A stretch of 12,841 nt of DNA. Origin: Schaedlerella sp. Lineage in GTDB: Bacteria; Bacillota; Clostridia; Lachnospirales; Lachnospiraceae. The position numbers and the translations under genes were made by a program. The stretch covers positions 1-12,841 of the forward strand of contig JAHHTO010000068.1 in assembly GCA_020024595.1 (NCBI GenBank), in the 5' to 3' direction. The notes under the pieces were generated by a model. It searched no databases, was not told the DNA's origin, and saw nothing but the letters and a program-made list of their open reading frames with translations. Position 1 is the first letter of the stretch. Each line of letters opens with the position of its first letter. This document shows positions 6,079 to 12,841 of this stretch, piece after piece.

Positions 6079-6957
6079 TTACTCAATATTCTGAATCTGC
6101 TCTCTGACTTTTTCAATCTCTGTCTTCAAGTCAATCGCATAATTAGAAATCTCCAAATCATTTGCCTTTGATAAGATCGTATTGGCTTCTCTGTTCATTT
6201 CCTGTGCGATAAAATCCAGTTTTCTTCCGATACCTTCTGGCAGTTCCAGCGTATCTTTCATATGGGAGATATGACTTTTCAACCGTACAATTTCCTCATC
6301 CGTACAGATTTTATCCGCAAACAGAATCACTTCTGCAGCAATCCTGTTTTCCTCAATCTGCGTGTCTTCCAAAATTTCCCTCATCTTTTCTTCCAGCTTC
6401 GTACGATACTCTGCTACAATCTCAGGGGAATGCTCCTCAATTTTGGAAACAAGCTGCTCCATCTTATCAAGCTTCTCCAGGATATCGTTCTTCAAGTGTT
6501 CTCCTTCAGAAGTTCTTGTCTCTACAAATCGAGAAAATGCGCCTTCAAGCGCTGCTCTTAATCCTTGCCACAGTTCTTCTTCATCCTCCGGCTGTACTTC
6601 CATTACAAGTACTTCCGGGCAATGCGCCAGCACAGATGTCCGCAAATCATTCTCTATGCCAAACTCAACCCCCATCTGTCGGAAATATTTCACATACTCT
6701 GCCGCAAGGGATGCATTGTATTTTAACACTGCCTGTTCTTCAGCTGAATCCTCATAAGTGATGAAAATATCCACTTTACCGCGTGATGCATATTGCTTCA
6801 AAAGTGCTCGAATGGAAGTTTCAAAGAAATTCAGTTTCTTCGGCATCCGAATATTCACATCCAAATACCGATGATTCACACTTTTGAGTTCTACCATAAA
6901 CTTCTTTGAATCCTGCTGATACTCGTATCTTCCAAAGCCTGTCATACTCTTTATCAT
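6079..6957 (-). CDS. YicC/YloC family endoribonuclease
   Basis: A 292-residue protein of the YicC/YloC family, whose members have endoribonuclease activity and affect RNA turnover. The N-terminal MIKSMTGFGRYEY and LKSVNHRYLDVNIRMPKKL are family signatures. The C-terminal DUF1732 region is clear: ENRIAAEVILFADKICTDEE, then GRKLDFIAQEMNREANTI and a helical end. The middle (about 150-220) is Glu/Lys-rich and probably coiled-coil. It is the first gene of the minus-strand housekeeping operon, read from a near-consensus promoter divergent from rqcH. An AGAGGA site stands about 9 bases before the ATG. Full length, no anomalies. Confidence 0.94.
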   Translation of the reverse strand: MIKSMTGFGRYEYQQDSKKFMVELKSVNHRYLDVNIRMPKKLNFFETSIRALLKQYASRGKVDIFITYEDSAEEQAVLKYNASLAAEYVKYFRQMGVEFGIENDLRTSVLAHCPEVLVMEVQPEDEEELWQGLRAALEGAFSRFVETRTSEGEHLKNDILEKLDKMEQLVSKIEEHSPEIVAEYRTKLEEKMREILEDTQIEENRIAAEVILFADKICTDEEIVRLKSHISHMKDTLELPEGIGRKLDFIAQEMNREANTILSKANDLEISNYAIDLKTEIEKVREQIQNIE

Positions 6958-6998
6958 CGCACTTATCCTCTGTATTCTTATTTTTCGAACTTCGATTT

Positions 6999-7027
6999 AT
7001 TATAACGCACGGCATGTTTTCGGTCAA
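6999..7027 (-). promoter_or_regulatory. Promoter of the yicC-gmk-rpoZ-rimO-pgsA-cinA operon
   Basis: Minus strand: TTGACC (7022-7027), exactly 17 bases, then TATAAT (6999-7004), 42 bases before the yicC ATG. This is close to the ideal sigma-A promoter, as expected for an essential housekeeping operon. It is divergent from the rqcH promoter, the two -35 boxes being about 20 bases apart. Confidence 0.85.
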
Positions 7028-7046
7028 CTCCTGCAACAGAAGTTTT

Positions 7047-7077
7047 TTGATGCAAAATATGAATTCTATGATATAAT
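7047..7077 (+). promoter_or_regulatory. Extended -10 promoter of rqcH
   Basis: A perfect TATAAT (7072-7077) is preceded by TG one base upstream (7069-7070), the extended -10 form. The best -35 candidate, TTGATG (7047-7052), is 19 bases away, longer than ideal, which the extended -10 could offset. Confidence 0.7.
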
Positions 7078-7078
7078 G

Positions 7079-7095
7079 ATTGCGCAAAGCGCAAT
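7079..7095 (+). promoter_or_regulatory. Perfect inverted repeat at the rqcH transcription start
   Basis: ATTGCGC (7079-7085) and GCGCAAT (7089-7095) flank AAA. It begins two bases after the -10 box, so it covers the predicted start site near 7084 and ends just before the AAGGAGG ribosome-binding site. It could be a repressor operator or, if transcribed whole, a 5' leader hairpin. No known regulator is assigned. Confidence 0.45.
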
Positions 7096-7112
7096 TCAAG
7101 GAGGTATCATTT

Positions 7113-8849
7113 ATGGCTTTTGACGGAATCGTCGTGGCAAATCTGGTCCACGAACTAAGAACCAAACTTCTAAACGGAAGAATTGCAAAGATCTCACAGC
7201 CAGAAACAGACGAATTACTTCTCACCATCAAGGCTCCGGGCGGACAACATCGGTTGTATCTGTCTGCAAGTGCATCTCTTCCTCTGATATATCTGACTGA
7301 AACCAATAAACCAAGCCCCATGACAGCACCTACTTTCTGCATGCTTTTACGAAAACACATTGCCAACGGGCGGATTATAGATATTTACCAGCCGAAACTA
7401 GAACGAATCATCCACTTCACCATTGAACATCTAGATGAAATGGGCGATCTTTGTAGAAAAGAATTGATTGTAGAGATTATGGGCAAGCACAGCAACCTGA
7501 TTTTCTGTACTGAGGACGGTACCATCATTGACAGCATCAAGCATATCTCTGCACAGGTCAGTTCTGTGCGCGAGGTTCTTCCAGGCAGAAAATATTTCAT
7601 CCCAGATACCGTGGAAAAGGCGGATCCTCTGAGTATAAATCTGGAAGATTTTACAACCATTCTGTCCTCAAAACCGATCTCTCTGTCCAGAGCTGTATAC
7701 ACCAGTTTCACAGGAATCAGTCCAGTTACGGCGGAAGAAATCTGTTCCATTGCGGGGATTGATCCATCCATTCCACCTGCTGAACTCTCTACAGATGTCA
7801 TGCATCATCTGTATAATCAGTTTATTCTTTATTTTGATGCAGTTAGAAACAAAAGCTTTTCCCCTGCGATATACTATCTGGGAAAAGAACCAAAAGAGTT
7901 CTCTGCACTTCCACTTTGTCATTTTACAGAATACAAACGGGTAGAATTTAACAGCATTTCCCAGGTATTGGAGACTTATTATTCCACCAAAAACACCATG
8001 ACTCGGATTCGCCAGAAATCCGCCGATTTACGTCACATTTTGCAGACGGCACTGGAACGAAACCGCAAGAAATACGATTTACAGTTGAAGCAGTTAAAGG
8101 ATACTGAAAACCGGAACACCTATAAAATTTATGGAGAATTAATCAACGTCTACGGTTACAATCTTGAGGAAGGTTCCACAAAACTGGAAGCTTTGAATTA
8201 TTACAACAATGAGATGGTTTCCATTCCTCTGGATTCTACAATGACACCACAGGAGAATGCACAGAGGTATTTCGACAAATACAACAAACAGAAACGTACT
8301 TTTGAAGCACTTTCCAGACTGATCCAGGAAACTTCCGATGAAATCCGCTATCTGGAATCGATACGCACTGCTCTTGATATTGCACGAAGTGAAGATGATC
8401 TTGCAGAAATCAAGGAAGAGTTGATTTCCGCTGGTTACATGAAACGAAAGTTCACGAAAAAGAAAATAAAGGTCAAAAACCATCCTCTTCACTACATTTC
8501 CAGTGACGGATATCATATGTATGTAGGAAAAAATAATTTCCAGAATGAAGATCTGACCTTTCATTTTGCAACTGGAAATGACTGGTGGTTTCACGCAAAG
8601 CAGGCTCCCGGTTCTCATGTTATCGTTAAGACAAACGGAGACGAACTTCCAGACAGAACCTTTGAAGAAGCTGGGCGTCTGGCTGCCTACTATTCCAGCA
8701 TGCGAGGTGCAGACAAAGTCGAAATTGACTATATCGAAAAGAAACATGTCAAAAAACCAAAAGGCGGAAAACCTGGATTTGTCATATACTATACCAACTA
8801 CTCGTTGGTGATTGATAGTGATATCAGTAAAATAAAAGAAGGAGATTAA
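7113..8849 (+). CDS. rqcH: Rqc2/RqcH homolog, NFACT family ribosome quality-control protein
   Basis: A 578-residue protein that binds stalled 50S subunits carrying peptidyl-tRNA and recruits alanyl-tRNA to add C-terminal alanine tails, marking the chain for degradation. Older names are FbpA or fibronectin-binding protein. The N-terminal NFACT-N domain begins MAFDGIVVANLVHELRTKL and includes FCMLLRKHIANGRI. A central helical region with a long coiled coil (about 290-440) follows. The C-terminal NFACT-R domain has GNDWWFHAKQAPGSHVIV (about 488-505) and a basic EKKHVKKPKGGKPGFV stretch. The usual Asp-Arg pair needed for tRNA binding reads Glu97-Arg98 here. The ATG at 7113 follows AAGGAGG; an upstream in-frame TTG at 7080 has no such support. 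Monocistronic, divergent from yicC. Confidence 0.95.
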   Translation: MAFDGIVVANLVHELRTKLLNGRIAKISQPETDELLLTIKAPGGQHRLYLSASASLPLIYLTETNKPSPMTAPTFCMLLRKHIANGRIIDIYQPKLERIIHFTIEHLDEMGDLCRKELIVEIMGKHSNLIFCTEDGTIIDSIKHISAQVSSVREVLPGRKYFIPDTVEKADPLSINLEDFTTILSSKPISLSRAVYTSFTGISPVTAEEICSIAGIDPSIPPAELSTDVMHHLYNQFILYFDAVRNKSFSPAIYYLGKEPKEFSALPLCHFTEYKRVEFNSISQVLETYYSTKNTMTRIRQKSADLRHILQTALERNRKKYDLQLKQLKDTENRNTYKIYGELINVYGYNLEEGSTKLEALNYYNNEMVSIPLDSTMTPQENAQRYFDKYNKQKRTFEALSRLIQETSDEIRYLESIRTALDIARSEDDLAEIKEELISAGYMKRKFTKKKIKVKNHPLHYISSDGYHMYVGKNNFQNEDLTFHFATGNDWWFHAKQAPGSHVIVKTNGDELPDRTFEEAGRLAAYYSSMRGADKVEIDYIEKKHVKKPKGGKPGFVIYYTNYSLVIDSDISKIKEGD

Positions 8850-8878
8850 ATGAGCTTCCCTCATTTAGTCTCCTTTTT
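8841..8878 (+). terminator. Terminator of rqcH, possibly bidirectional
   Basis: Fourteen-base arms at 8841-8854 and 8860-8873 pair with one G-T (GGAGATTAAATGAG / CTCATTTAGTCTCC), loop CTTCC, followed by TTTTT. The rqcH stop codon TAA (8847-8849) lies inside the left arm. Read on the minus strand, the tail is CTTCTTTTATTTT, so the same hairpin could also end the convergent pheA transcript. Confidence 0.9.
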
Positions 8879-8929
8879 CTGTGCCATATATACAAAAAGT
8901 ACTCTCCATAACCGATCCACATCTACATC

Positions 8930-9757
8930 TTACACGACAGGGATCGCAGTATTCTTCACTTCTTCCGGAACCGTGATTTCATCTATCTGATTATACCCCA
9001 TAAATGAAAGTTCAATCACATAATGGGTAACATCTGTTGATTCTCCCAGAGTATCATACAATTCATTCAGTACTTCTGTCATATCTACGATCATTCTTGC
9101 CGGTAACATCTCCTCGCGATATATATCAAAAATAATCGGTATTTCTAGTTGTGCAACTGCGCTATCATCGGGCAGTTCCACCAGTCCAAACCCATGAATC
9201 ATCTGACTTCCGAGAATCCCTGTCAATTCCTCCCCGGTGACATCCCCATACATTTCATAGCACTCCTTACCGTCCACTTCAACCGGTTGCTCTGCCAGAC
9301 AGAATCCCCCCATAGAATCTCCCATTTCTGAAAACAGATTTTTATCTAGTGCGATTCCTCCAGTACTTTTTTCGGCCGTTTCCTGACTCCACTGGCCATC
9401 CAGTCCGCTGTAAGTTACCTGTTTTCCATCTTCCGACACCTGATAAATCTCCATCTCACTGTTCAGACTAACTCCACGCATGGTGACCTCTGCCGTTCCT
9501 CTGGCATGTCCTGCCTTTGGTTTCATTGTATTTTCCATCTCCATGTCCATCGTAACTTTCGTATAATGAACAATTTCTTCCATCTTAATATCCATTTCCC
9601 CTTGGCTCGAAAAGGAAACCACTTTCGACAGATTCCTTTCCACATGAGTTATCAATTTTTACGGAGTCATACTGTCAGGGCATGCACACGACCGACTTGC
9701 ACAAAGTGCTCCTGTCAGAACCAGAAGTAATGCTGTCTTTTTCTTTTTTAATTTCAC
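8930..9757 (-). pseudogene. Lipoprotein-like gene split by an in-frame stop codon
   Basis: The gene begins at a GTG (9757) with AAAGGAGAG upstream. Codons 1-32 give a signal peptide (KLKKKKTALLLVLTGALCA) and cysteines at 19, 24 and 26, none in a clean lipobox. Codon 33 is TAA (9659-9661). The same frame then continues for more than 240 codons to 8930: LITHVERNLSKVVSFSSQGEMDIKME, a region of beta-strand character, DGQWSQET, and PEEVKNTAIPVV at the end. This resembles the export signal and mature part of a Gram-positive lipoprotein of the DUF6612 or LppX-like type. A CAA-to-TAA change would explain the stop. A restart at TTG (9655) has no ribosome-binding site and would make an unexported product. 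It starts 19 bases after the DUF815 gene and is probably cotranscribed. Function unknown. A base-call error is also possible. Confidence 0.65.
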
Positions 9758-9776
9758 AATAACTCTCCTTTATTTC

Positions 9777-11072
9777 CTACACCGTTTTTCCCAGAAGATA
9801 GTCTATAAACTGTTGCGCCGTTCTTCCAGACAGTCCTCCATGATTTAACTCCCACTGATTGGCCTCTAGCAGTAATGTCTCTTCCGGCATCTCAATTCCA
9901 TTTTGCCATGCCAGTTCTTTTACAATCTGTTGGAATTCCTTTTTATCTGGAGAACCATAGTAAATTGTTACACCGAACCGTGCAACCAAAGACAATTTTT
10001 CCTGTACTGTATCGTTTGTGTGCAATTCCTCATCCCGATCCGCCTTATCTTTAAATGTTTCCCGAATGAGATGGCGTCGGTTCGATGTGGCATAAATCAG
10101 AACATTTTCCGGTTTCTTCTCTAGCCCACCTTCAATTACAGCCTTCAGATATTTATATTCAATTTCAAATTCCTCAAAAGACAAATCATCCATATAAATA
10201 ATGAACTTATACTTCCGGTTTTTAATCTGGTCGATCACATTGTTCAAATCCTGAAACTGATGCTTATATACTTCGATCATACGAAGTCCTTGATCGTAAT
10301 ACTGATTTAAAATTGCCTTGATGGAAGAAGATTTTCCTGTTCCTGCATCCCCATAAAGCAAACAGTTATTTGCCCGTTTTCCTTTTACAAAAGCTTCTGT
10401 ATTGGCGATGAGTTTCTTCTTGGCAATCTCATATCCAACCAGATCATTCAAATGCACATGGGCGATATTTGTAATCGGAACAATTTCCGTCCTGCCACCT
10501 TCTGGATGCTCCACACGAAAAGCTTTATGGAGCCCAAGCTTACCTACACCAAATTCTTTATAAAACTGTGTCAGACGCTCTTTGAAAATATCCACGGTAT
10601 CTGCTGCACTAAGAGACGCACTCAGATCACAAATTCTATCCCGGATTCGTGTATTAAAAATTTTGCTTCTTTCATTGTTCTTTTTATACTTCATCAGAAT
10701 CGAGATACAAGAGGCATCCAGTACCTTCTCCAAGGGTTCAAAATCATAATCAAACAATTCTTTCATGATCACGAAATCATGCAAGGCAATCTCATTCATA
10801 CTGCCCTCAATCGTTCCGGTCATCTCACACGATGTGCTATAAGCATTCTCATCATTTGCCAGGAGGAATGTTAAATATGTATGCCAGAGATTTCCTTCAA
10901 AACCATGGCTAACAGATAATTCCAGAAGTTTATTGATACATTCAAACAATAACCCTCGCAGATCTTCCCTGTTATAGAACTCATTGTCATAATTCTCCAT
11001 CAGAAAAGTCATATTTGAGAGAATCTCCCCATATTCCATATTTTTATATAAAACCAGTTCGTTCGTGCGCAT
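9777..11072 (-). CDS. DUF815 family AAA+ ATP-binding protein
   Basis: A 431-residue protein with a unique N-terminal helical half (about 1-200) and a C-terminal ATPase domain. Walker A is GDAGTGKSS (241-249). Walker B is FIIYMDDLSFE (290-300) with D295-D296. A sensor-1-like Asn is at 331 (YATSNRRHLI), and GLSGRTAQQF (413-422) holds a sensor-2-like Arg. These and the length match the DUF815 ATPases, which are widespread but without a settled function. No transmembrane or DNA-binding segment is seen. AAGGA lies about 7 bases before the ATG. It lies 106 bases downstream of pheA with no clear terminator between, and 19 bases upstream of the broken lipoprotein gene. An operon is likely, but the neighbours do not reveal its client. 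Confidence 0.92.
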   Translation of the reverse strand: MRTNELVLYKNMEYGEILSNMTFLMENYDNEFYNREDLRGLLFECINKLLELSVSHGFEGNLWHTYLTFLLANDENAYSTSCEMTGTIEGSMNEIALHDFVIMKELFDYDFEPLEKVLDASCISILMKYKKNNERSKIFNTRIRDRICDLSASLSAADTVDIFKERLTQFYKEFGVGKLGLHKAFRVEHPEGGRTEIVPITNIAHVHLNDLVGYEIAKKKLIANTEAFVKGKRANNCLLYGDAGTGKSSSIKAILNQYYDQGLRMIEVYKHQFQDLNNVIDQIKNRKYKFIIYMDDLSFEEFEIEYKYLKAVIEGGLEKKPENVLIYATSNRRHLIRETFKDKADRDEELHTNDTVQEKLSLVARFGVTIYYGSPDKKEFQQIVKELAWQNGIEMPEETLLLEANQWELNHGGLSGRTAQQFIDYLLGKTV

Positions 11073-11178
11073 CGTCTTTCCTTCTTTCTTTATCTTTATG
11101 AAATGAAAATTCTATGTATCCTGTTCCTTTCCATACTTTATCCATGCCTGACAAGCTAGCTCTTACCGGAGCTCAGAA
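11073..11178 (-). other. Spacer between pheA and the DUF815 gene
   Basis: This 106-base spacer contains a short AGCTC / GAGCT hairpin (11158-11173) just past the pheA stop codon, without a T tract, so it is not a convincing terminator. I found no good promoter here. Readthrough from pheA is the simplest reading. Confidence 0.35.
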
Positions 11179-12309
11179 TCAGTAATTCCCGAGGATTTTT
11201 AAATTCCGTGCTTCCTCACGCAGTCCACGCAGTGCATTTTTCACTGCAGGATTCTCCAGACTCCCTTCAAAATCGACAAAAAACCGGTATTCCCATGTCT
11301 TTCCTTCGATTGGTCTGGATTCAATTCTGGTCATATTCAAATCGTTATATATAAAATGTGACAGCATCTGATAAAGAGAACCTATCTCATGTGGTACTTC
11401 AAAGCAGATACTGATTTTGGAAGCATCTTTCAAATATACTTTCTGATTGGTCACAACAATAAACCTCGTAGAGTTACTTTTCTCATCATTAATATCATCC
11501 GCCAGCACTTCCAGACCATATACCTCTGCTGCATAAGCACTGCAAACAGCAACCTGCGTACTATCCGCATCCTCCAGTATCTTCTTTGCAGCGGCTGCCG
11601 TGTTTGCCACACTGATTCGCTGCCAATCTGCATGCTCATCCAGATATCTTGTCGTCTGCATCAATGCTTCTGCCTTAGAATATACTGTTCTGATCTCTTC
11701 TAGCTTTGTTCCCGGGAGTCCTGCCAGTGTATGGGTGATCGGCAAGATGGTCTCTCCAACAATATAATTTTCATACTCAACCAGTAAATCATAGATTTCA
11801 TTTACAGAGCCGGAGGAAGAATTTTCAATCGGAAGCACTGCATAATCCGCCGCCCCCTCTTCAATTGCTTCCATCGCTTCTCTGAAAGTACGCACATGAA
11901 AACTATTACACAATATTCCAAAGTATTGTTTCATGGCAGCCTGACTATATGCTCCTTCCGTTCCCTGAAAAACAATTCTTGCTGTTTCCTTTTCCAGGGA
12001 CGTTAGCCCAATAAATGGCAGCCTGCCCAAAGCACCTGCCTCTACCAGTTGACGGTACTGCAATTTCCTGCTCATAGACATCAACTGTTGATATAATTCC
12101 TGGATTCCCTTTTTATTGAACTCCCCTTCAACTCTGGAAGCTACATCTGCCAGTTTATTCTTCTCCCGCTGCTTGTCCAATACTCTTTTTCCTGACTGTA
12201 CCTTATATGCTCCCACTTCCCCGCATACCTTCATTCGTTCTTCATAGAGATACACCATCTGGCTATCAATCTTGTCTAGCTGTTCTCTTAACTCTTCCAG
12301 TGTTGCCAT
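11179..12309 (-). CDS. pheA: Bifunctional chorismate mutase/prephenate dehydratase (P-protein)
   Basis: A 376-residue enzyme converting chorismate to prephenate and then to phenylpyruvate, the phenylalanine branch. The N-terminal AroQ chorismate mutase (1-90) shows the catalytic set R8, R25, K36, D45 and R48. The prephenate dehydratase domain (about 110-290) has FQGTEGAYSQAA, LPIENSSSGSV and the catalytic TRF at 281-283. A C-terminal ACT domain (about 298-372) carries ESRP (330-333), the phenylalanine-binding motif, so feedback inhibition by Phe is expected. The ATG at 12309 follows AAAGGAGG by 8 bases; the frame extends ten residues further up, without support. It has its own promoter and no visible leader peptide or T-box, and heads a probable three-gene unit. 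Confidence 0.96.
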   Translation of the reverse strand: MATLEELREQLDKIDSQMVYLYEERMKVCGEVGAYKVQSGKRVLDKQREKNKLADVASRVEGEFNKKGIQELYQQLMSMSRKLQYRQLVEAGALGRLPFIGLTSLEKETARIVFQGTEGAYSQAAMKQYFGILCNSFHVRTFREAMEAIEEGAADYAVLPIENSSSGSVNEIYDLLVEYENYIVGETILPITHTLAGLPGTKLEEIRTVYSKAEALMQTTRYLDEHADWQRISVANTAAAAKKILEDADSTQVAVCSAYAAEVYGLEVLADDINDEKSNSTRFIVVTNQKVYLKDASKISICFEVPHEIGSLYQMLSHFIYNDLNMTRIESRPIEGKTWEYRFFVDFEGSLENPAVKNALRGLREEARNLKILGNY

Positions 12310-12341
12310 GTATTTGGCCTCCTTTGTACAAACTAACACAC

Positions 12342-12370
12342 ATTATAATACATTTTCTGCTGAAAATCTA
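12342..12370 (-). promoter_or_regulatory. Promoter of pheA
   Basis: Minus strand: TAGATT (12365-12370), 17 bases, then a perfect TATAAT (12342-12347), about 33 bases before the pheA ATG. The -35 is weak (three of six). The leader is too short for a T-box or attenuator. Confidence 0.6.
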
Positions 12371-12413
12371 TTCCGGATTTGGTTCCCACTGCAAACTTTT
12401 CCTGAGAATGTTG

Positions 12414-12442
12414 TTGAAAACAAAAAGAAGTTAGTATATAAT
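12414..12442 (+). promoter_or_regulatory. Promoter of the nitroreductase gene
   Basis: TTGAAA (12414-12419), 17 bases, then TATAAT (12437-12442), followed by a GGAGG ribosome-binding site before the ATG at 12481. Divergent from the pheA promoter. Confidence 0.75.
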
Positions 12443-12480
12443 AGCTGAAAGGATCATGTATCATATATGGAGGTTATAAT

Positions 12481-12841
12481 ATGAACACTATTGAATGTAT
12501 CAGAAACCGAAGAAGTATTCGTAAATACAAATCCAAACCTGTCGAACATTCTATCATTGATTCTATTGTTACCGATGTTTCTTATTCTCCATCTTGGAAA
12601 AACACTCAGATTCCTCGTTACATTGCAATTGAAGATTCTTCCATTCTCGGAACAATTGCTGAACAATTCACCCCGAATTACAATTCCAATATTATCAGAC
12701 AAATACCTGTTTTAGTCGCTGTCACTTATGTGAAAGGACGGTGTGGTTTTGAGCGTGACGGTTCCTATTCCACCAAAAAGGAAGATCGCTGGCAGATGTT
12801 TGATGCCGGAGTTGCCTGCGAGACATTTTGTCTTGCAGCAA
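12481..12841 (+). CDS. Nitroreductase family protein (partial, runs off the right edge)
   Basis: The first 120 codons of an FMN-dependent nitroreductase-fold protein. These are cytosolic NAD(P)H oxidoreductases that reduce nitro, quinone or flavin substrates. The N-terminus MNTIECIRNRRSIRKYKSKP holds the RRSIRKY motif that contacts FMN phosphate, followed by YSPSWKNTQ, the usual flavin-binding S-x-x-N segment, and GVACETFCLAA near the window end. GGAGG stands 7 bases before the ATG, and the gene has its own strong promoter. The substrate cannot be told from this part, and the 3' end is missing only because of the window edge. Confidence 0.9.
   Translation, partial: MNTIECIRNRRSIRKYKSKPVEHSIIDSIVTDVSYSPSWKNTQIPRYIAIEDSSILGTIAEQFTPNYNSNIIRQIPVLVAVTYVKGRCGFERDGSYSTKKEDRWQMFDAGVACETFCLAA

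Noticed and set aside
6045..6116. 24-residue N-terminal extension of guanylate kinase
   Set aside because: It overlaps yicC and precedes a well-supported ATG with AGGAGA.
6821..7366. 181-codon minus-strand frame across the yicC/rqcH divide
   Set aside because: It crosses two convincing divergent promoters and overlaps the starts of two real genes; a shadow frame.
8139..8864. 241-codon minus-strand frame antisense to rqcH
   Set aside because: It lies opposite the conserved NFACT coding sequence, covers the terminator and resembles no family.
12310..12480. T-box or leader-peptide attenuator upstream of pheA
   Set aside because: The predicted leader is only about 25 bases; there is no T-box sequence and no Phe-rich frame.

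Overview
The window reads as chromosomal DNA from a low-to-moderate-GC anaerobic Firmicute of class Clostridia, most likely a Lachnospiraceae-type gut bacterium. This is inferred from strong Shine-Dalgarno sequences, TTGACA/TATAAT-type promoters, the gene order yicC-gmk-rpoZ-rimO-pgsA-cinA with a divergent rqcH, and the GGGtGRT protein paired with a NifU-like scaffold. No tRNA, rRNA, CRISPR array, insertion sequence or phage gene was recognised.

Layout. (1) Positions 1-590 are very AT-rich and hold no intact gene. I see a possible 3' gene end on the + strand, a long stem-loop, and a broken small membrane-peptide frame. (2) Positions 591-2623, minus strand: an uncharacterised two-gene unit with its own promoter, an operator-like inverted repeat in the leader, a NifU-like iron-sulfur scaffold protein, a structured 136-base spacer, the GGGtGRT protein and a strong terminator. 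(3) Positions 2644-7027, minus strand: a housekeeping operon yicC-gmk-rpoZ-rimO-pgsA-cinA (RNA turnover, GMP kinase, RNA polymerase omega, ribosomal S12 methylthiolation, phospholipid synthesis, NMN salvage) from one near-consensus promoter. A hairpin lies between rpoZ and rimO, and no remA is present between yicC and gmk. (4) Positions 7047-8878, + strand: rqcH (ribosome quality control, alanine tailing), with a perfect inverted repeat over its predicted transcription start and a terminator that overlaps its stop codon. (5) Positions 8930-12370, minus strand: pheA (phenylalanine synthesis), a DUF815-type AAA+ ATPase and a lipoprotein-like gene, probably cotranscribed. The last gene is split by one in-frame stop between signal peptide and mature domain. 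(6) Positions 12414-12841, + strand: the start of a nitroreductase-family gene, cut by the window edge.

Most of the window is conserved core genome. The parts most worth a second look are the scaffold/GGGtGRT unit with its two non-coding elements, the interrupted lipoprotein gene, the operator-like repeat at rqcH, and the decayed AT-rich left end.
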